DNA of 64,000 nt from JAPOXK01 sp965220315 (GTDB lineage: Bacteria > Chloroflexota > Dehalococcoidia > Bin125): the NCBI GenBank assembly GCA_965220315.1, contig CBDCPP010000001.1, forward strand, positions 62,001 through 126,000, given 5' to 3'. Each line of letters starts with the position of its first letter. Within the stretch, counting starts at the first letter, position 1. Both the position numbers and the translations under genes were made by a program. Positions 19,427-28,617 of this stretch are shown piece by piece. The notes under the pieces were generated by a model. That model saw only the letters and a list, made by a program, of their open reading frames with translations. It made no database searches and was not told where the DNA came from.

Positions 19427-22400
19427 ATGCCCCTCTCGTCCGCTCCGCGCCCTGTCATTCACGGTGCCGAAGTCTCCCAGCACCGGTCGATTCGCTCCGC
19501 TCTCCACCTACTGAACGCCGGCGGCAGCGCTCTCCATCCCCTCGCCGCCGAGATCGCCGGCGGCCTCGCCGGCGGCCTCGCCGGCGGCCAGGCGAGCGTC
19601 AAAGTCGATCGTCCCTCCCGCCTCCTCTACGCCACCGACGCCTCGATCTATGAGATGGAGCCGCTCGCCGTCGTCTATCCCCGCTCCGCCGCGGATGTCG
19701 CCCATGTGCTGCGCGTGGCGGCGCGGCGCGGCCTACCCGTTCTGCCACGCGGCGCCGGCACGAGCCTCGCAGGTCAGACCGTCAACCACGCCGTCGTCCT
19801 CGACTTCACGCCCCACATGGACCGCATCATCCAGATCGACGCGACGGAGCGCTGGGCCCGCGTCCAGCCCGGTGTTGTGCTGGCCCAGCTCAACCGCGCC
19901 CTCCGCGATCACGGCCTCCACTACCCGATAGACCCCTCCACCGCTAATCGTGCCACTATCGGCGGCGGCATCGGCAACAACTCCTGCGGCAGTCACTCCG
20001 CTGTCTACGGCAAGACCGTCGATAATGTCATCGCTCTCGATCTCCTTCTCGCCGACGCGACCGCCGCTCGCTTCACCCACTACGAACCTCAAGTCCTCGC
20101 CGCCAAGCACGCCCAACCCGGTCGCGAAGGTGACATCTACCGTGCCGTCGAACGCCTCACTACGCAGTACCGCGACGAAATCCGCGCCCGCTTCCCAAAG
20201 CTCCTGCGGCGCGTCTCCGGCTACAACCTTGATGCTTTGGTCCAGGACCCCGCCAACCTCGCCCCACTCATCGTCGGCTCCGAGGGAACCTTCGCTCTCG
20301 TCACCGAGGCGACCGTTCGCCTCGCACCCATCCCCGTCTGCAAGGGGCTCGCCGTCATTCACTTCCGTTCCGTCGTCGAGGCGGCCGAGGCCACGGTCGT
20401 CGCCAACCGCTGTCGCCCCTCCGCTGTCGAGCTCGTTGACGCAACGATCATCGATCGTTGCCGGCAACACCCGAGCTACGCATCGTTGGTGGAGTTCGTC
20501 CAGGGCGACCCTGGTGCGCTCCTCCTCGTCGAATTCTACGGTGACTCGGCAGCTGAGCTGACCGATAAGCTCGACGCGCTCGCCGCTGCACTAGCGGGTG
20601 AGCGTCTCGGCTATGCCACCGTCATCACCCTTGACCCAGACCAGCAACGCGCCATGTGGCGCATGCGCGAAATAGGCCTCGGCATCCTCATGGGCGTCCG
20701 CGGCGACGCTAAACCGCTCGCCTTCGTGGAAGACACGGCCGTTGACCCTGATCGCCTGCCTCAATTCGTCGCGCGCTTCGACGCCCTAATACGCGACCAT
20801 GGTTTCACCGCCGCTTACTACGGCCACGCCAGCGTTGGCTGCCTCCACATCCGCCCCCACGCGAACATCAAAGACGCCAGCGAGCTTGTCTCCATGCAGC
20901 GCCTCGCCGAGCGCATTGCTGACCTCGTCGTGGAGTTTCAAGGCAGTCTCAGCGGCGAGCACGGCGACGGCATCCTGCGCGGCGCTTTCATGGAGCGCAT
21001 GTTCGGCCCCCGGATCGTCCAAGCCTTCCGTGAGCTCAAAGCCGCCTTTGACCCGGATGGTCTCCTCAATCCCGGCAAGATCATTGATGTGCCACCCTTT
21101 GCCGACAATCTCCGCCTCGGTCCACACACCGTCAATCAGGATCCGTCTACCCACCTGAGTTTTACCGCCGATGGCGGCATCGCCCGTGCCGTCGAACTCT
21201 GCAACGGCCAAGGCGCCTGCCGTAAGTTCGACGGCGGCATGTGTCCTTCTTACATGGTCACTAAAGACGAAGAGCACTCCACCCGCGGGCGTGCCAACCT
21301 CCTCCGCCAAGCGCTCAACGGCGTTTTGCCACCCCAAGACCTTGCCGGTGACCGTATCCACAAAGCCCTCGACCTCTGTGTTGAGTGCAAGGCGTGTAAG
21401 AGTGAGTGCCCCTCCGGCGTTGACATGGCCAAGCTCAAGTATGAAACCCTCACGCATTACCATAATGCTCACGGTCTGCCACGCCGCGCCCGCGCTTTTG
21501 GGCATATCCGCACGCTCGCCCGCGTTGCCGCGCCTGCCGCCCCACTCGTCAACGCCGCTGGACGGGTTGCGCCGCTGCGGATCCTTCTCGAAAAGACGGC
21601 AGGCGTCCACCGTGCCCGTCCCCTGCCGGCCCTCGTCCGCGAGCCCTTCCCCCGCAGCTTCGCCCGGCGGCGGGCAGACTCAGCCCGCCCGCCCGCACCG
21701 CGTGGTGAAGTCGTTTTCTTCCACGACACCTTCACCGATTACTTTTACCCGGAGGTTGGGCATGCCGCCGTAGCAATCCTGGAAGCGCTCGGCTACGGTG
21801 TCCGCCTCGTCGACGGCCTCGTTTGTTGCGGCCGCCCCGCTATCTCCAAAGGCATGCTCGGCACGGCCCGCAAGTGGGCCCGCCGCAATGTCGAGGCGTT
21901 GCGTCCTTTCGCCGCCGCGCGCATCCCCATCGTCGGCGTCGAGCCCTCGTGTCTCTTCGCTTTACGCGACGAGTACCCTGACCTTCTCCCCGGCCCCGAG
22001 GCGAGGCTCGTCGCCGAGCACGCTCTCCTCCTCGATCAACTTCCCGATCGCCTTGTCCGGGAAGAACCCGCCCTCGCCGATCGCTTCCTCCCCGCGCGGC
22101 GCTCTCTTCTGCTCCATGCACACTGCCACCAGAAGGCCTTGGCTGGTACGGATGCCACGCTCCGTGCACTCCAACTCGCCGGGTTCGACGCCACCCTCAT
22201 AGACTCCGGCTGCTGTGGTATGGCCGGCTCTTTCGGATTCGAGGCCGAGCATTACGACATCTCGCGCCGCATGGGCGCCCTCGCGCTCTTTCCCGCCGTT
22301 CAGGCCGCGCCTGCTACTACGGAGATCGCGATCACGGGAGTCTCCTGTCGGCAGCAGATCGACCACTGTACCGGTCGGCGCGCTCGCCACGTCGTCGAAT

Positions 22401-22438
22401 TTCTGGCCGATGCACTCCGCCCCAACGAAACCGCCTAG
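19427..22438 (+). CDS. FAD-linked oxidase fused to Fe-S/CCG-domain subunit (D-2-hydroxyacid dehydrogenase type)
   Basis: A 1,003-residue fusion. Residues about 40-540 are a GlcD/Dld-like FAD-binding PCMH and C-terminal oxidase domain ('LPRGAGTSLAGQTVNHAVVL', 'ATIGGGIGNNSCGSHSAVYG', 'GEHGDGILRGAFMERMF'). Two [4Fe-4S] motifs follow, 'CNGQGACRKFDGGMCPSYM' and 'CVECKACKSECPSGV'. GlpC-like CCG domains close the protein ('CCGRPAISKGMLG', 'HAHCHQKALAG', 'DSGCCGMAGSFGFE'). Such fusions oxidise D-lactate, glycolate or D-2-hydroxyglutarate and pass electrons to the quinone pool; the substrate is not readable. The N-terminus contains a GGLAGGLAGG microrepeat. The ATG at 19427 has only a weak ribosome site, so the start is less certain than the rest. 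Confidence 0.9.
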   Translation: MPLSSAPRPVIHGAEVSQHRSIRSALHLLNAGGSALHPLAAEIAGGLAGGLAGGQASVKVDRPSRLLYATDASIYEMEPLAVVYPRSAADVAHVLRVAARRGLPVLPRGAGTSLAGQTVNHAVVLDFTPHMDRIIQIDATERWARVQPGVVLAQLNRALRDHGLHYPIDPSTANRATIGGGIGNNSCGSHSAVYGKTVDNVIALDLLLADATAARFTHYEPQVLAAKHAQPGREGDIYRAVERLTTQYRDEIRARFPKLLRRVSGYNLDALVQDPANLAPLIVGSEGTFALVTEATVRLAPIPVCKGLAVIHFRSVVEAAEATVVANRCRPSAVELVDATIIDRCRQHPSYASLVEFVQGDPGALLLVEFYGDSAAELTDKLDALAAALAGERLGYATVITLDPDQQRAMWRMREIGLGILMGVRGDAKPLAFVEDTAVDPDRLPQFVARFDALIRDHGFTAAYYGHASVGCLHIRPHANIKDASELVSMQRLAERIADLVVEFQGSLSGEHGDGILRGAFMERMFGPRIVQAFRELKAAFDPDGLLNPGKIIDVPPFADNLRLGPHTVNQDPSTHLSFTADGGIARAVELCNGQGACRKFDGGMCPSYMVTKDEEHSTRGRANLLRQALNGVLPPQDLAGDRIHKALDLCVECKACKSECPSGVDMAKLKYETLTHYHNAHGLPRRARAFGHIRTLARVAAPAAPLVNAAGRVAPLRILLEKTAGVHRARPLPALVREPFPRSFARRRADSARPPAPRGEVVFFHDTFTDYFYPEVGHAAVAILEALGYGVRLVDGLVCCGRPAISKGMLGTARKWARRNVEALRPFAAARIPIVGVEPSCLFALRDEYPDLLPGPEARLVAEHALLLDQLPDRLVREEPALADRFLPARRSLLLHAHCHQKALAGTDATLRALQLAGFDATLIDSGCCGMAGSFGFEAEHYDISRRMGALALFPAVQAAPATTEIAITGVSCRQQIDHCTGRRARHVVEFLADALRPNETA
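19556..19591 (+). repeat. Three 12-base repeats inside the FAD-oxidase gene
   Basis: The unit GCCGGCGGCCTC is repeated at 19556-19567 and 19568-19579, with a last-two-base variant at 19580-19591. It encodes the AGGLAGGLAGGQ stretch. The repeat keeps frame, so copy-number change would only lengthen the loop. Confidence 0.8.
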
Positions 22439-22491
22439 CCGCGCGGTATCATGCGGCTCCTATCGAGGACTACGCTAGACAAGGAGTCTCC

Positions 22492-24291
22492 GTGTCTCCC
22501 AGCGCCCCTGCTACCACTCTGTCTGACCCCATCACCTTCGAAGTGCTCCGTGCTGCCTTCACCGCCACCTGCAACGAGATGGCGCTCGTCGTCGCCAAGA
22601 CCGCCTACTCCACCCCCGTCAACGAGGGCCACGATTTCGCTGGCGGCCTCTACGACCACCATGGCCAGCTCGTCTCCCAAGGCGAGTTTGATCTCCCCGC
22701 CTTCGTCGGTCTCACCATCCTCACTGTTCCCGAAGTCATTCGCCAGATCGGCCGCGAGAATATGGAGCCCGGCGACATTTACATCATTAACGATCCCTAT
22801 GTCGCCAGTACCCACTGCAACGACATCCACTTCGTCAAGCCCATCTTCGTTGAGGGTGAGCTGTTCGCCTTTACGTCTTCTACCGCTCACTGGTCCGATG
22901 TCGGAGGCGTCGTCGCGGGTTCGCTCAATTGCGCCGCACGCAGTCACTTCGAAGAAGGGATGCGCATCCCCGCTATCACCCTCTTCCGTCGCGGTGAAAT
23001 GAACCACGACATCGTTGCGATTCTCCTCCATAACATGCGCCAATCCTGGGAGCGTCTCGGCGACCTCAATGCTCAAGTCGCCGCCGTCCGCGCCGGTGAG
23101 GAGCGCATCCGCGTTCTCATCGCCCGCCACGGCATCGCCAACGTTCGCGCCGCCATGGCTGAGGTCCAGAACTACTCCGAGCGCCTTGTCCGCGCCGCCT
23201 TCACGAGCTTGCCGGACGGTGTCTATACCGCTGAAGACCATGTCGACCAAGACATCCATACCGGCGAGCGCAAGAGCATCCGTCTGGACTTCATCGTCCA
23301 GGGTGACCACGCCGTTTTCGACCTCACTCGAAGCGACGGCGCGGCCCAATCCGGCATCAACTGCACCATCGCCGCCTGTACCTCTGCCATTTTCATCGGT
23401 CTGGCTGCGGTGCTGCCGCCCATGCCTATGAACGCCGGCGTCATGCGCGCCGTCGAAATCAAAGCTAAGCGCGGATCGATCGTCTGGGCTCAGCCCCCCG
23501 TCGGCATCTCAGGGCTTGCCATCACCAGTATGGATGCCACCACCGGCGCCACCATGCTCGCCGTTGGTCAAGCGCTGCCGGAGCGTGCTGTCGGCCTCCC
23601 TTCCGCCATCGTCAACTCGACCTTCGCCGGCGCAGACACGCGCCCCACCTTTAATGCCCCCTTCATTAACTACATCTGGGCCTTCGGCGGCACCGGCGGC
23701 ACCAAGTACAAGGATGGCTCCAACACCCTTGCCTCTCCCTTCGGCGCTTCCTCAACCAACATCCCTTGTGAGCTCCAAGAGCGTCGCTATCCAGTCATCT
23801 ACTGGGTACATCAACTCCTCTCCGATTCTGGAGGTCCCGGCGAAACCCGGGGCGGCTGCGGCTTGGACCAGCTCATCGAGCCCAGCATCCCGGGATCTCT
23901 CTCCAACATCTGCAATCGAGAGAAGCAAGGCCCGGCCGGTATTTTGGGCGGCGGCCCGGGTTGGACCTCCCGGCTGGTCGTCAATCCTGACACCGAGGCC
24001 GAAACCAACCTCGGTACCTTCGCCGTCAATGTCCCCGTTGGTCCTGGAGCCAAGCTCTCCTTCTGGTCCAACGGCGCTGGCGGCTACGGCGATCCCCTTG
24101 ACCGCTCGACGGACCGGATCCTCAACGATATCCGCGATGGTTACCTCACCATCCCTGCAGCCCGCGAGCAATACGGCGTCGCCGTCGTGGAGCGCGACCC
24201 TCGCCGCCTTGATTACGCTGTCGACACCAGCGCGACTGACCAGCTCCGCGGAGAGATGCGCCGCGCCCGCGCCGCGCAAGCCGCCCACTAG
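22492..24291 (+). CDS. hyuB: Hydantoinase B / N-methylhydantoinase B-type subunit
   Basis: A 599-residue HyuB-family protein ('DPITFEVLRAAFTATCNEMA', 'YSTPVNEGHDFAGGLYDHHG', 'GDIYIINDPYVASTHCNDIH', 'GGPGETRGGCGLDQLIEPSI'). HyuB normally acts with HyuA in ATP-dependent opening of hydantoins, 5-oxoproline or related cyclic amides; the acetone/acetophenone carboxylase alpha subunits are relatives. GTG at 22492 follows AAGGAG. No hyuA or gamma subunit is next to it, so its partner must lie elsewhere or it works alone. It follows the FAD/Fe-S dehydrogenase by 53 bases, so the two may be cotranscribed. Confidence 0.92.
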   Translation: MSPSAPATTLSDPITFEVLRAAFTATCNEMALVVAKTAYSTPVNEGHDFAGGLYDHHGQLVSQGEFDLPAFVGLTILTVPEVIRQIGRENMEPGDIYIINDPYVASTHCNDIHFVKPIFVEGELFAFTSSTAHWSDVGGVVAGSLNCAARSHFEEGMRIPAITLFRRGEMNHDIVAILLHNMRQSWERLGDLNAQVAAVRAGEERIRVLIARHGIANVRAAMAEVQNYSERLVRAAFTSLPDGVYTAEDHVDQDIHTGERKSIRLDFIVQGDHAVFDLTRSDGAAQSGINCTIAACTSAIFIGLAAVLPPMPMNAGVMRAVEIKAKRGSIVWAQPPVGISGLAITSMDATTGATMLAVGQALPERAVGLPSAIVNSTFAGADTRPTFNAPFINYIWAFGGTGGTKYKDGSNTLASPFGASSTNIPCELQERRYPVIYWVHQLLSDSGGPGETRGGCGLDQLIEPSIPGSLSNICNREKQGPAGILGGGPGWTSRLVVNPDTEAETNLGTFAVNVPVGPGAKLSFWSNGAGGYGDPLDRSTDRILNDIRDGYLTIPAAREQYGVAVVERDPRRLDYAVDTSATDQLRGEMRRARAAQAAH

Positions 24292-24477
24292 CCAGGAGGT
24301 CCGTGCGCGTCGAACAGCGTCTCTAGGTTCACCGCGTCTGCCCGGTCGCTAGCGAAAACTGCCGAGCCGAGCGCACGCTTCCATCGGGCATAGCCCGACC
24401 GGCGCCCCGCCTTCGCCTCCCGATCCGGTACCGTGACCCTGTCTGTGTTCCCATATCGCACTCACGGAGGATCGACG

Positions 24478-25428
24478 ATGAGCGTTCGCATTGGCCTCAA
24501 CATCGTGACCTACCCCTTCTCTTCCACTAAGGGCTTCTGGCGTTGGGTCAACCTCTGCGAAGAGAATGACATCGACTCTCTTTGGCAGACCGACAGACTC
24601 GTCTCCAAACTTCCATTCCTCGAATCCATGACGACCATGGCCGCGCTCGCCGGCGGCACTGAACGTCTCAAATTCGGTATGAACGTCGTCGTCGTGACCT
24701 TCCGTGATCCACTCGTCCTTGCTAAGCAATGCGCCACGATCGACTTCCTCAGCGACGGTCGTCTCCTCCCTGCCTTCGGCGTGGGCGGTCCCGCCGCTCC
24801 GGAATGGGAAGCGACCGGCCGCACTACGCGCAAGCGCGGCGCCATCGCCAACGAAGCCTTGGAGCTCATGGCCCGTCTCTGGGCCGAAGACCAGGTGACG
24901 TACGAGGGCACGCATTTCCAATATGAAAACGCCAGGGTCGAACCCAAGCCGGTCCAGCAACCCTTGCCTCTGTGGATCGGCGGCGCCAGCGAAGCCGCCA
25001 TCCGCCGCACCGCCCGCCTCGGTAACGGCTGGCTAGGCGGCCTGCAGGCGCCCGAAACGGTCGGCCAAGTCGTCACCGCTATCAAGGCGGCTGCCGCCAA
25101 AGAGGGCCGTGTTATCGACGAAGACCACTACGGCGCCAGCTTCCCTTTCTATTTTGGCCACTGGGATGCCCCAGCCGTGCAGGGCTCGCTTAGTCTCTAT
25201 CGTCGTGAGGATGTCTCCTGGGACCCGCCCGACTACTTCGCCGTCGGCGACGCTGCCACCATTCTCGGCCGCATCCGCGCCTATATGGACCAGGGCGTCT
25301 CCAAGTTCGTTATGCGCCCCCTCGGCGATAGCGAGGATGAAATCGTGACTCAGACCCAGCGGCTCGTTGAAGAGGTCGTCCCGCTAGTCCACGGTGCCCC
25401 CGTCGCAGCCAACAACGCGAAAACGTAA
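24478..25428 (+). CDS. LLM class flavin-dependent oxidoreductase
   Basis: A 316-residue luciferase-like monooxygenase family protein ('IGLNIVTYPFSSTKGFWRWV', 'LKFGMNVVVVTFRDPLVLAK', 'LSDGRLLPAFGVGGPAAPEW', 'PLPLWIGGASEAAIRRTARL'). The family uses reduced FMN or F420; substrate unknown. ATG 24478 has GGAGG at 24466-24470, and the upstream in-frame extension is unlikely. It follows hyuB on the same strand by about 190 bases and is convergent with korB. The order dehydrogenase-HyuB-LLM suggests one catabolic route for a cyclic or N-containing compound, which is inference only. Confidence 0.88.
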   Translation: MSVRIGLNIVTYPFSSTKGFWRWVNLCEENDIDSLWQTDRLVSKLPFLESMTTMAALAGGTERLKFGMNVVVVTFRDPLVLAKQCATIDFLSDGRLLPAFGVGGPAAPEWEATGRTTRKRGAIANEALELMARLWAEDQVTYEGTHFQYENARVEPKPVQQPLPLWIGGASEAAIRRTARLGNGWLGGLQAPETVGQVVTAIKAAAAKEGRVIDEDHYGASFPFYFGHWDAPAVQGSLSLYRREDVSWDPPDYFAVGDAATILGRIRAYMDQGVSKFVMRPLGDSEDEIVTQTQRLVEEVVPLVHGAPVAANNAKT

Positions 25429-25452
25429 TCGCGTTTGCGGAGAGGAATGTTG

Positions 25453-25474
25453 GGTTAGTGGAGATGGCCTAACC
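25453..25474. terminator. Weak hairpin between convergent LLM and korB genes
   Basis: GGTTAG (25453-25458) pairs with CTAACC (25469-25474) in the 48-base gap where two genes converge. It could end transcription in either direction, but no T-run follows. It also lies where the strand composition changes. Confidence 0.3.
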
Positions 25475-25476
25475 GG

Positions 25477-26511
25477 TTATTCGACCTGCCAGGTCGTGTC
25501 GCCCCGCAGCAGTGCGCGAATGTCGCCTTTCCCCCGCTGCGCGAGCGCCGTCTCGATCTGTTCCTCAAGCAGCGTGTCGTAGGTGGGCTTTTCCACATCG
25601 CGGAACACGCCAACTGGCACCGGCATCTCGGGGTAGTTCATGCGCGCGAGCAGATGCGCGACTGATGGGTCCGTCCGCGATGCGTCGTGGACCAACGGCT
25701 CGGCTTCCGGTTCATCGCGGAGGTTGACGCACTCCGTTGCCAGGCCGTTGAGGCGAACTGCCAGCTCCTGCTCGACCCCGTAGCGCATCGGCTCCCCATC
25801 TTTCAAGTACAGCATCCGTTCGAGGCGTACCGGTTTATCCGTGAACGCCCGATAGGCACCGTCGTTGAAGATGTTGCAGTTCTGGTACACCTCCACGAAT
25901 GACCCGCCCCGGTGTCGTGCTGCTCGTTCCATCGTCTCGATCAGATGCGGGGGATCCGTGTCGAACGACCGCGCCACAAACGTCGCTTCCGCCGCTAGTG
26001 CCACGCTGATCGGGTTGATCGGCGCGTCGATCGACCCCATGGGTGATGACTTCGTCCGCTTTCCCAGCTCGGACGTCGGCGAGTACTGCCCCTTCGTCAA
26101 CCCATAGATGCGATTGTTGAAGAGGATGATGTTGATGTCGATGTTGCGTCGCAGCGCATGCAGGAAGTGATTTCCCCCAATGCTCAGCGCGTCACCGTCG
26201 CCGGTGATCACCCAGATCTGCAGATCGGGCCGCGCAACTTTGAGCCCCGTGGCCAGCGTCGGCGCCCGTCCGTGGATGCTGTGGAAGCCATAGGTATTCA
26301 TGTAATAAGGGAAGCGGCTGGCGCAGCCGATCCCAGAGATGAACACGAGCTTTTCGCGCGGCACCCCCAGATTGGGCAACATCTTTTGGGTCTGGGCCAA
26401 GATGGAATAGTCGCCGCAACCCGGGCACCAGCGTGGGTCGGCGGAGGATGCGAAGTCCTTACGAGTCAATTTCGGTGCCGCTTTTGGTTCAGCGATCACG
26501 GGACCCCTCAC
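25477..26511 (-). CDS. korB: 2-oxoacid:ferredoxin oxidoreductase, beta subunit
   Basis: The 344-residue thiamine-diphosphate-binding subunit. The N-terminal 'WCPGCGDYSILAQTQ' supplies cluster cysteines. The ThDP/Mg motif is 'VITGDGDALSIGGNHFLHAL' ending in 'NNRIYGLTKGQYSPTSELG'. With KorA it decarboxylates 2-oxoglutarate or pyruvate to the acyl-CoA and reduces ferredoxin. Two-subunit KorAB enzymes without a ferredoxin-like delta subunit are common in aerobes. Its start overlaps the korA end by 23 bases, so the two are coupled. A second such pair lies at 60943-63590. Confidence 0.93.
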   Translation of the reverse strand: MRGPVIAEPKAAPKLTRKDFASSADPRWCPGCGDYSILAQTQKMLPNLGVPREKLVFISGIGCASRFPYYMNTYGFHSIHGRAPTLATGLKVARPDLQIWVITGDGDALSIGGNHFLHALRRNIDINIILFNNRIYGLTKGQYSPTSELGKRTKSSPMGSIDAPINPISVALAAEATFVARSFDTDPPHLIETMERAARHRGGSFVEVYQNCNIFNDGAYRAFTDKPVRLERMLYLKDGEPMRYGVEQELAVRLNGLATECVNLRDEPEAEPLVHDASRTDPSVAHLLARMNYPEMPVPVGVFRDVEKPTYDTLLEEQIETALAQRGKGDIRALLRGDTTWQVE

Positions 26512-28354
26512 TCAGCTGAATGATGCCCTCGGCGATCTCGACCGCCGTGAACGGCTTGCCCGTCACTTTGTTGAGCCCTTGCGCGTCGATCAGGTACTTG
26601 GCGCGGATCAGAAGAAGCAACTGACCACTGTTGGTCTCAGGGATCAGCACACGCTGGAAGCGGCGCAGTACGGCGCCGAGGTTGCGGGGGAACGGATTGA
26701 GGTAGCGCAAGTGCGCTGTAGACACCGGTGCGCCTTCGGCGCGCGCTTGGTCAGCTGCGGAGAGGACCGCGCCGCGGGTACTGCCCCAGCTCAGCACAAG
26801 CAAGTTGCCTTCCTGTGGCCCCTCTACCTCTAGCATGGGAATGTCCTGCGCGATCCGCTCGATCTTCTCCGCTCGCAGATCCACCATTCGCTGGTGGTTC
26901 AGTGGGTCGTAGGAGACATCACCGCTACCGTCCGCTTTCTCCAGCCCGCCCACCCGATGCTCTAGGCCGGGAGTGCCGGGCAGCGCATACGGCCGCGCGA
27001 GCGTCTCAGGATCGCGGGTGAATGGAGCGAAGCCCTCAGGGTCAGTGCGATGACGGATCACGATCGGGGGGATCTCGTCGATCGTGGGCACGATCCACGG
27101 CTCCGACGTGTTCCCCAGGTATGTATCGGAAAGGAAGATGACCGGAGTCATGTACTTCTGCGCGAGGCGGATCGCCTCGATTGCTAGGTAGAAGCAATCT
27201 CCTGGCGAAGACGGCGCCACAATGCACACTGGACTCTCACTGTTGCGGCCAAAGCTGGCCTGCAGTAAATCGCCCTGCTCCGTCTTGGTTGGCATACCAG
27301 TGCTGGGACCTGCCCGTTGAATGTCCAAAACGACCAGTGGCAGTTCGGTCGAGACGGCCAAGCCGATCGTCTCTGCCTTGAGCGCTAATCCTGGCCCGCT
27401 CGTGCCGGTTACGCCCAGCGCCCCGCCGAACGCAGCGCCCAGCGCCATGCCCGCTGCGGCGATCTCGTCCTCCGCCTGTACCGTCTTCACGCCGAAGTTA
27501 CGGTAGCCCGCGAGTAGCTCCAGCACATCGCTGGCCGGCGTGATCGGATAGCTGGCGTAGACCACCGGCTGCCCGGACAAGTGCCCTGCCGCCACGATAC
27601 CCAAGCTTGTGGCCTGGTTGCCGGTGATGTTGCGGTATTCACCCGGCGGCAGTTTGGCTGGCCCCACTCGGATGCTGGCCTCCGCCAGCTCCGCCGTCTC
27701 ACCGTAGTTGTAGCCCGCGCGCAGTGCGCTCTGGTTTGCTTGGACAATCGCCGGGTTCTTCTCGAATTTAACGGAGACCCACCGCAGGGTCGGCTCTAGA
27801 TCACGACCGTAGAGCCAGCACACCAAGCCCAGCGCCGCTAAGTTCCGCGTGCGCTCCGCTTGCTGCACGCTCACTGGAAACTCGCGCGCTGCCTCCACTG
27901 CCAGCTTCGTGAGCGGCACCGAGATTATCCGGTGGTCGTTCAAGCTGCCATCGGTTAGGGGATTAGCGGCGTAGCCGGCTTTCTTGAGGTTGGTCGTTGT
28001 GAAAGCTTCCTCGTTGACGATAAGCAACCCGCCGCGCGGCAGGTCGCCCAGATTCATCTTGAGCGCGGCCGGATTCATCGCGACCAGCGTATCTGGCGCG
28101 TCGCCCGGGGTATGAATCAGTTGGTTAGCAAAACTGATCTGGAAAGCACTGACTCCTGCCAGCGACCCGGCAGGCGCGCGGATCTCGGCGGGAAAGTCTG
28201 GCAGCGTGCTGAAATCGTTGCCGTATAGCGCTGTCGAGTCTGTGAAGCGATTACCGGCAAGCTGCATGCCGTCGCCGGAGTCGCCGGCGAAGCGGATCGT
28301 GACACGGTCACGCTCCTGGCCAGCGCGGTCGATATCGACCGTTGACTTCACCAT
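26489..28354 (-). CDS. korA: 2-oxoacid:ferredoxin oxidoreductase, fused gamma-alpha subunit
   Basis: A 621-residue fusion. The gamma domain is N-terminal ('VTIRFAGDSGDGMQLAGNRF', 'FPAEIRAPAGSLAGVSAFQI'). The alpha (pyrimidine-binding) domain starts near residue 240 ('VVYASYPITPASDVLELLAG', 'VQAEDEIAAAGMALGAAFGG', 'SGPGLALKAETIGLAVSTEL'). 'GPSTGMPTKTEQGDLL' is typical of the aerobic KorA group. ATG 28354 follows AAGGA; GTG 28357 is an alternative one codon earlier. It is transcribed first, ahead of korB, and divergent from the SDR gene across a 260-base gap. Confidence 0.93.
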   Translation of the reverse strand: MVKSTVDIDRAGQERDRVTIRFAGDSGDGMQLAGNRFTDSTALYGNDFSTLPDFPAEIRAPAGSLAGVSAFQISFANQLIHTPGDAPDTLVAMNPAALKMNLGDLPRGGLLIVNEEAFTTTNLKKAGYAANPLTDGSLNDHRIISVPLTKLAVEAAREFPVSVQQAERTRNLAALGLVCWLYGRDLEPTLRWVSVKFEKNPAIVQANQSALRAGYNYGETAELAEASIRVGPAKLPPGEYRNITGNQATSLGIVAAGHLSGQPVVYASYPITPASDVLELLAGYRNFGVKTVQAEDEIAAAGMALGAAFGGALGVTGTSGPGLALKAETIGLAVSTELPLVVLDIQRAGPSTGMPTKTEQGDLLQASFGRNSESPVCIVAPSSPGDCFYLAIEAIRLAQKYMTPVIFLSDTYLGNTSEPWIVPTIDEIPPIVIRHRTDPEGFAPFTRDPETLARPYALPGTPGLEHRVGGLEKADGSGDVSYDPLNHQRMVDLRAEKIERIAQDIPMLEVEGPQEGNLLVLSWGSTRGAVLSAADQARAEGAPVSTAHLRYLNPFPRNLGAVLRRFQRVLIPETNSGQLLLLIRAKYLIDAQGLNKVTGKPFTAVEIAEGIIQLSEGSRDR

Positions 28355-28617
28355 CACCCGAAGCTTCCTTGGCGATCACTGCCAGAGTGGCAGACCGCCA
28401 CGAAGTTTATCATTGGCGCTGCCGTCGCTCCTAAGCCTCGGCCGCATCGTAGCAGCGCCTCTTGGATGAAACCTCCGCAAGTTACGCTCCGTTAACTCTG
28501 GTTCCTCCGCCTCTCCGGATTGAACTCTGTCCTGCCCACCGGGCGGTAGAATTCTCCCGGCGGGCAAAATGCAGAGCCAGGCCGAGGATCGGCTGAGTTG
28601 CAAAAGAGAGTTTCTCA

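Noticed and set aside
25429..25476. Replication origin at the skew change
   Set aside because: The gap is 48 bases between convergent genes, with no DnaA-box cluster, AT-rich unwinding region or dnaA/dnaN neighbours.
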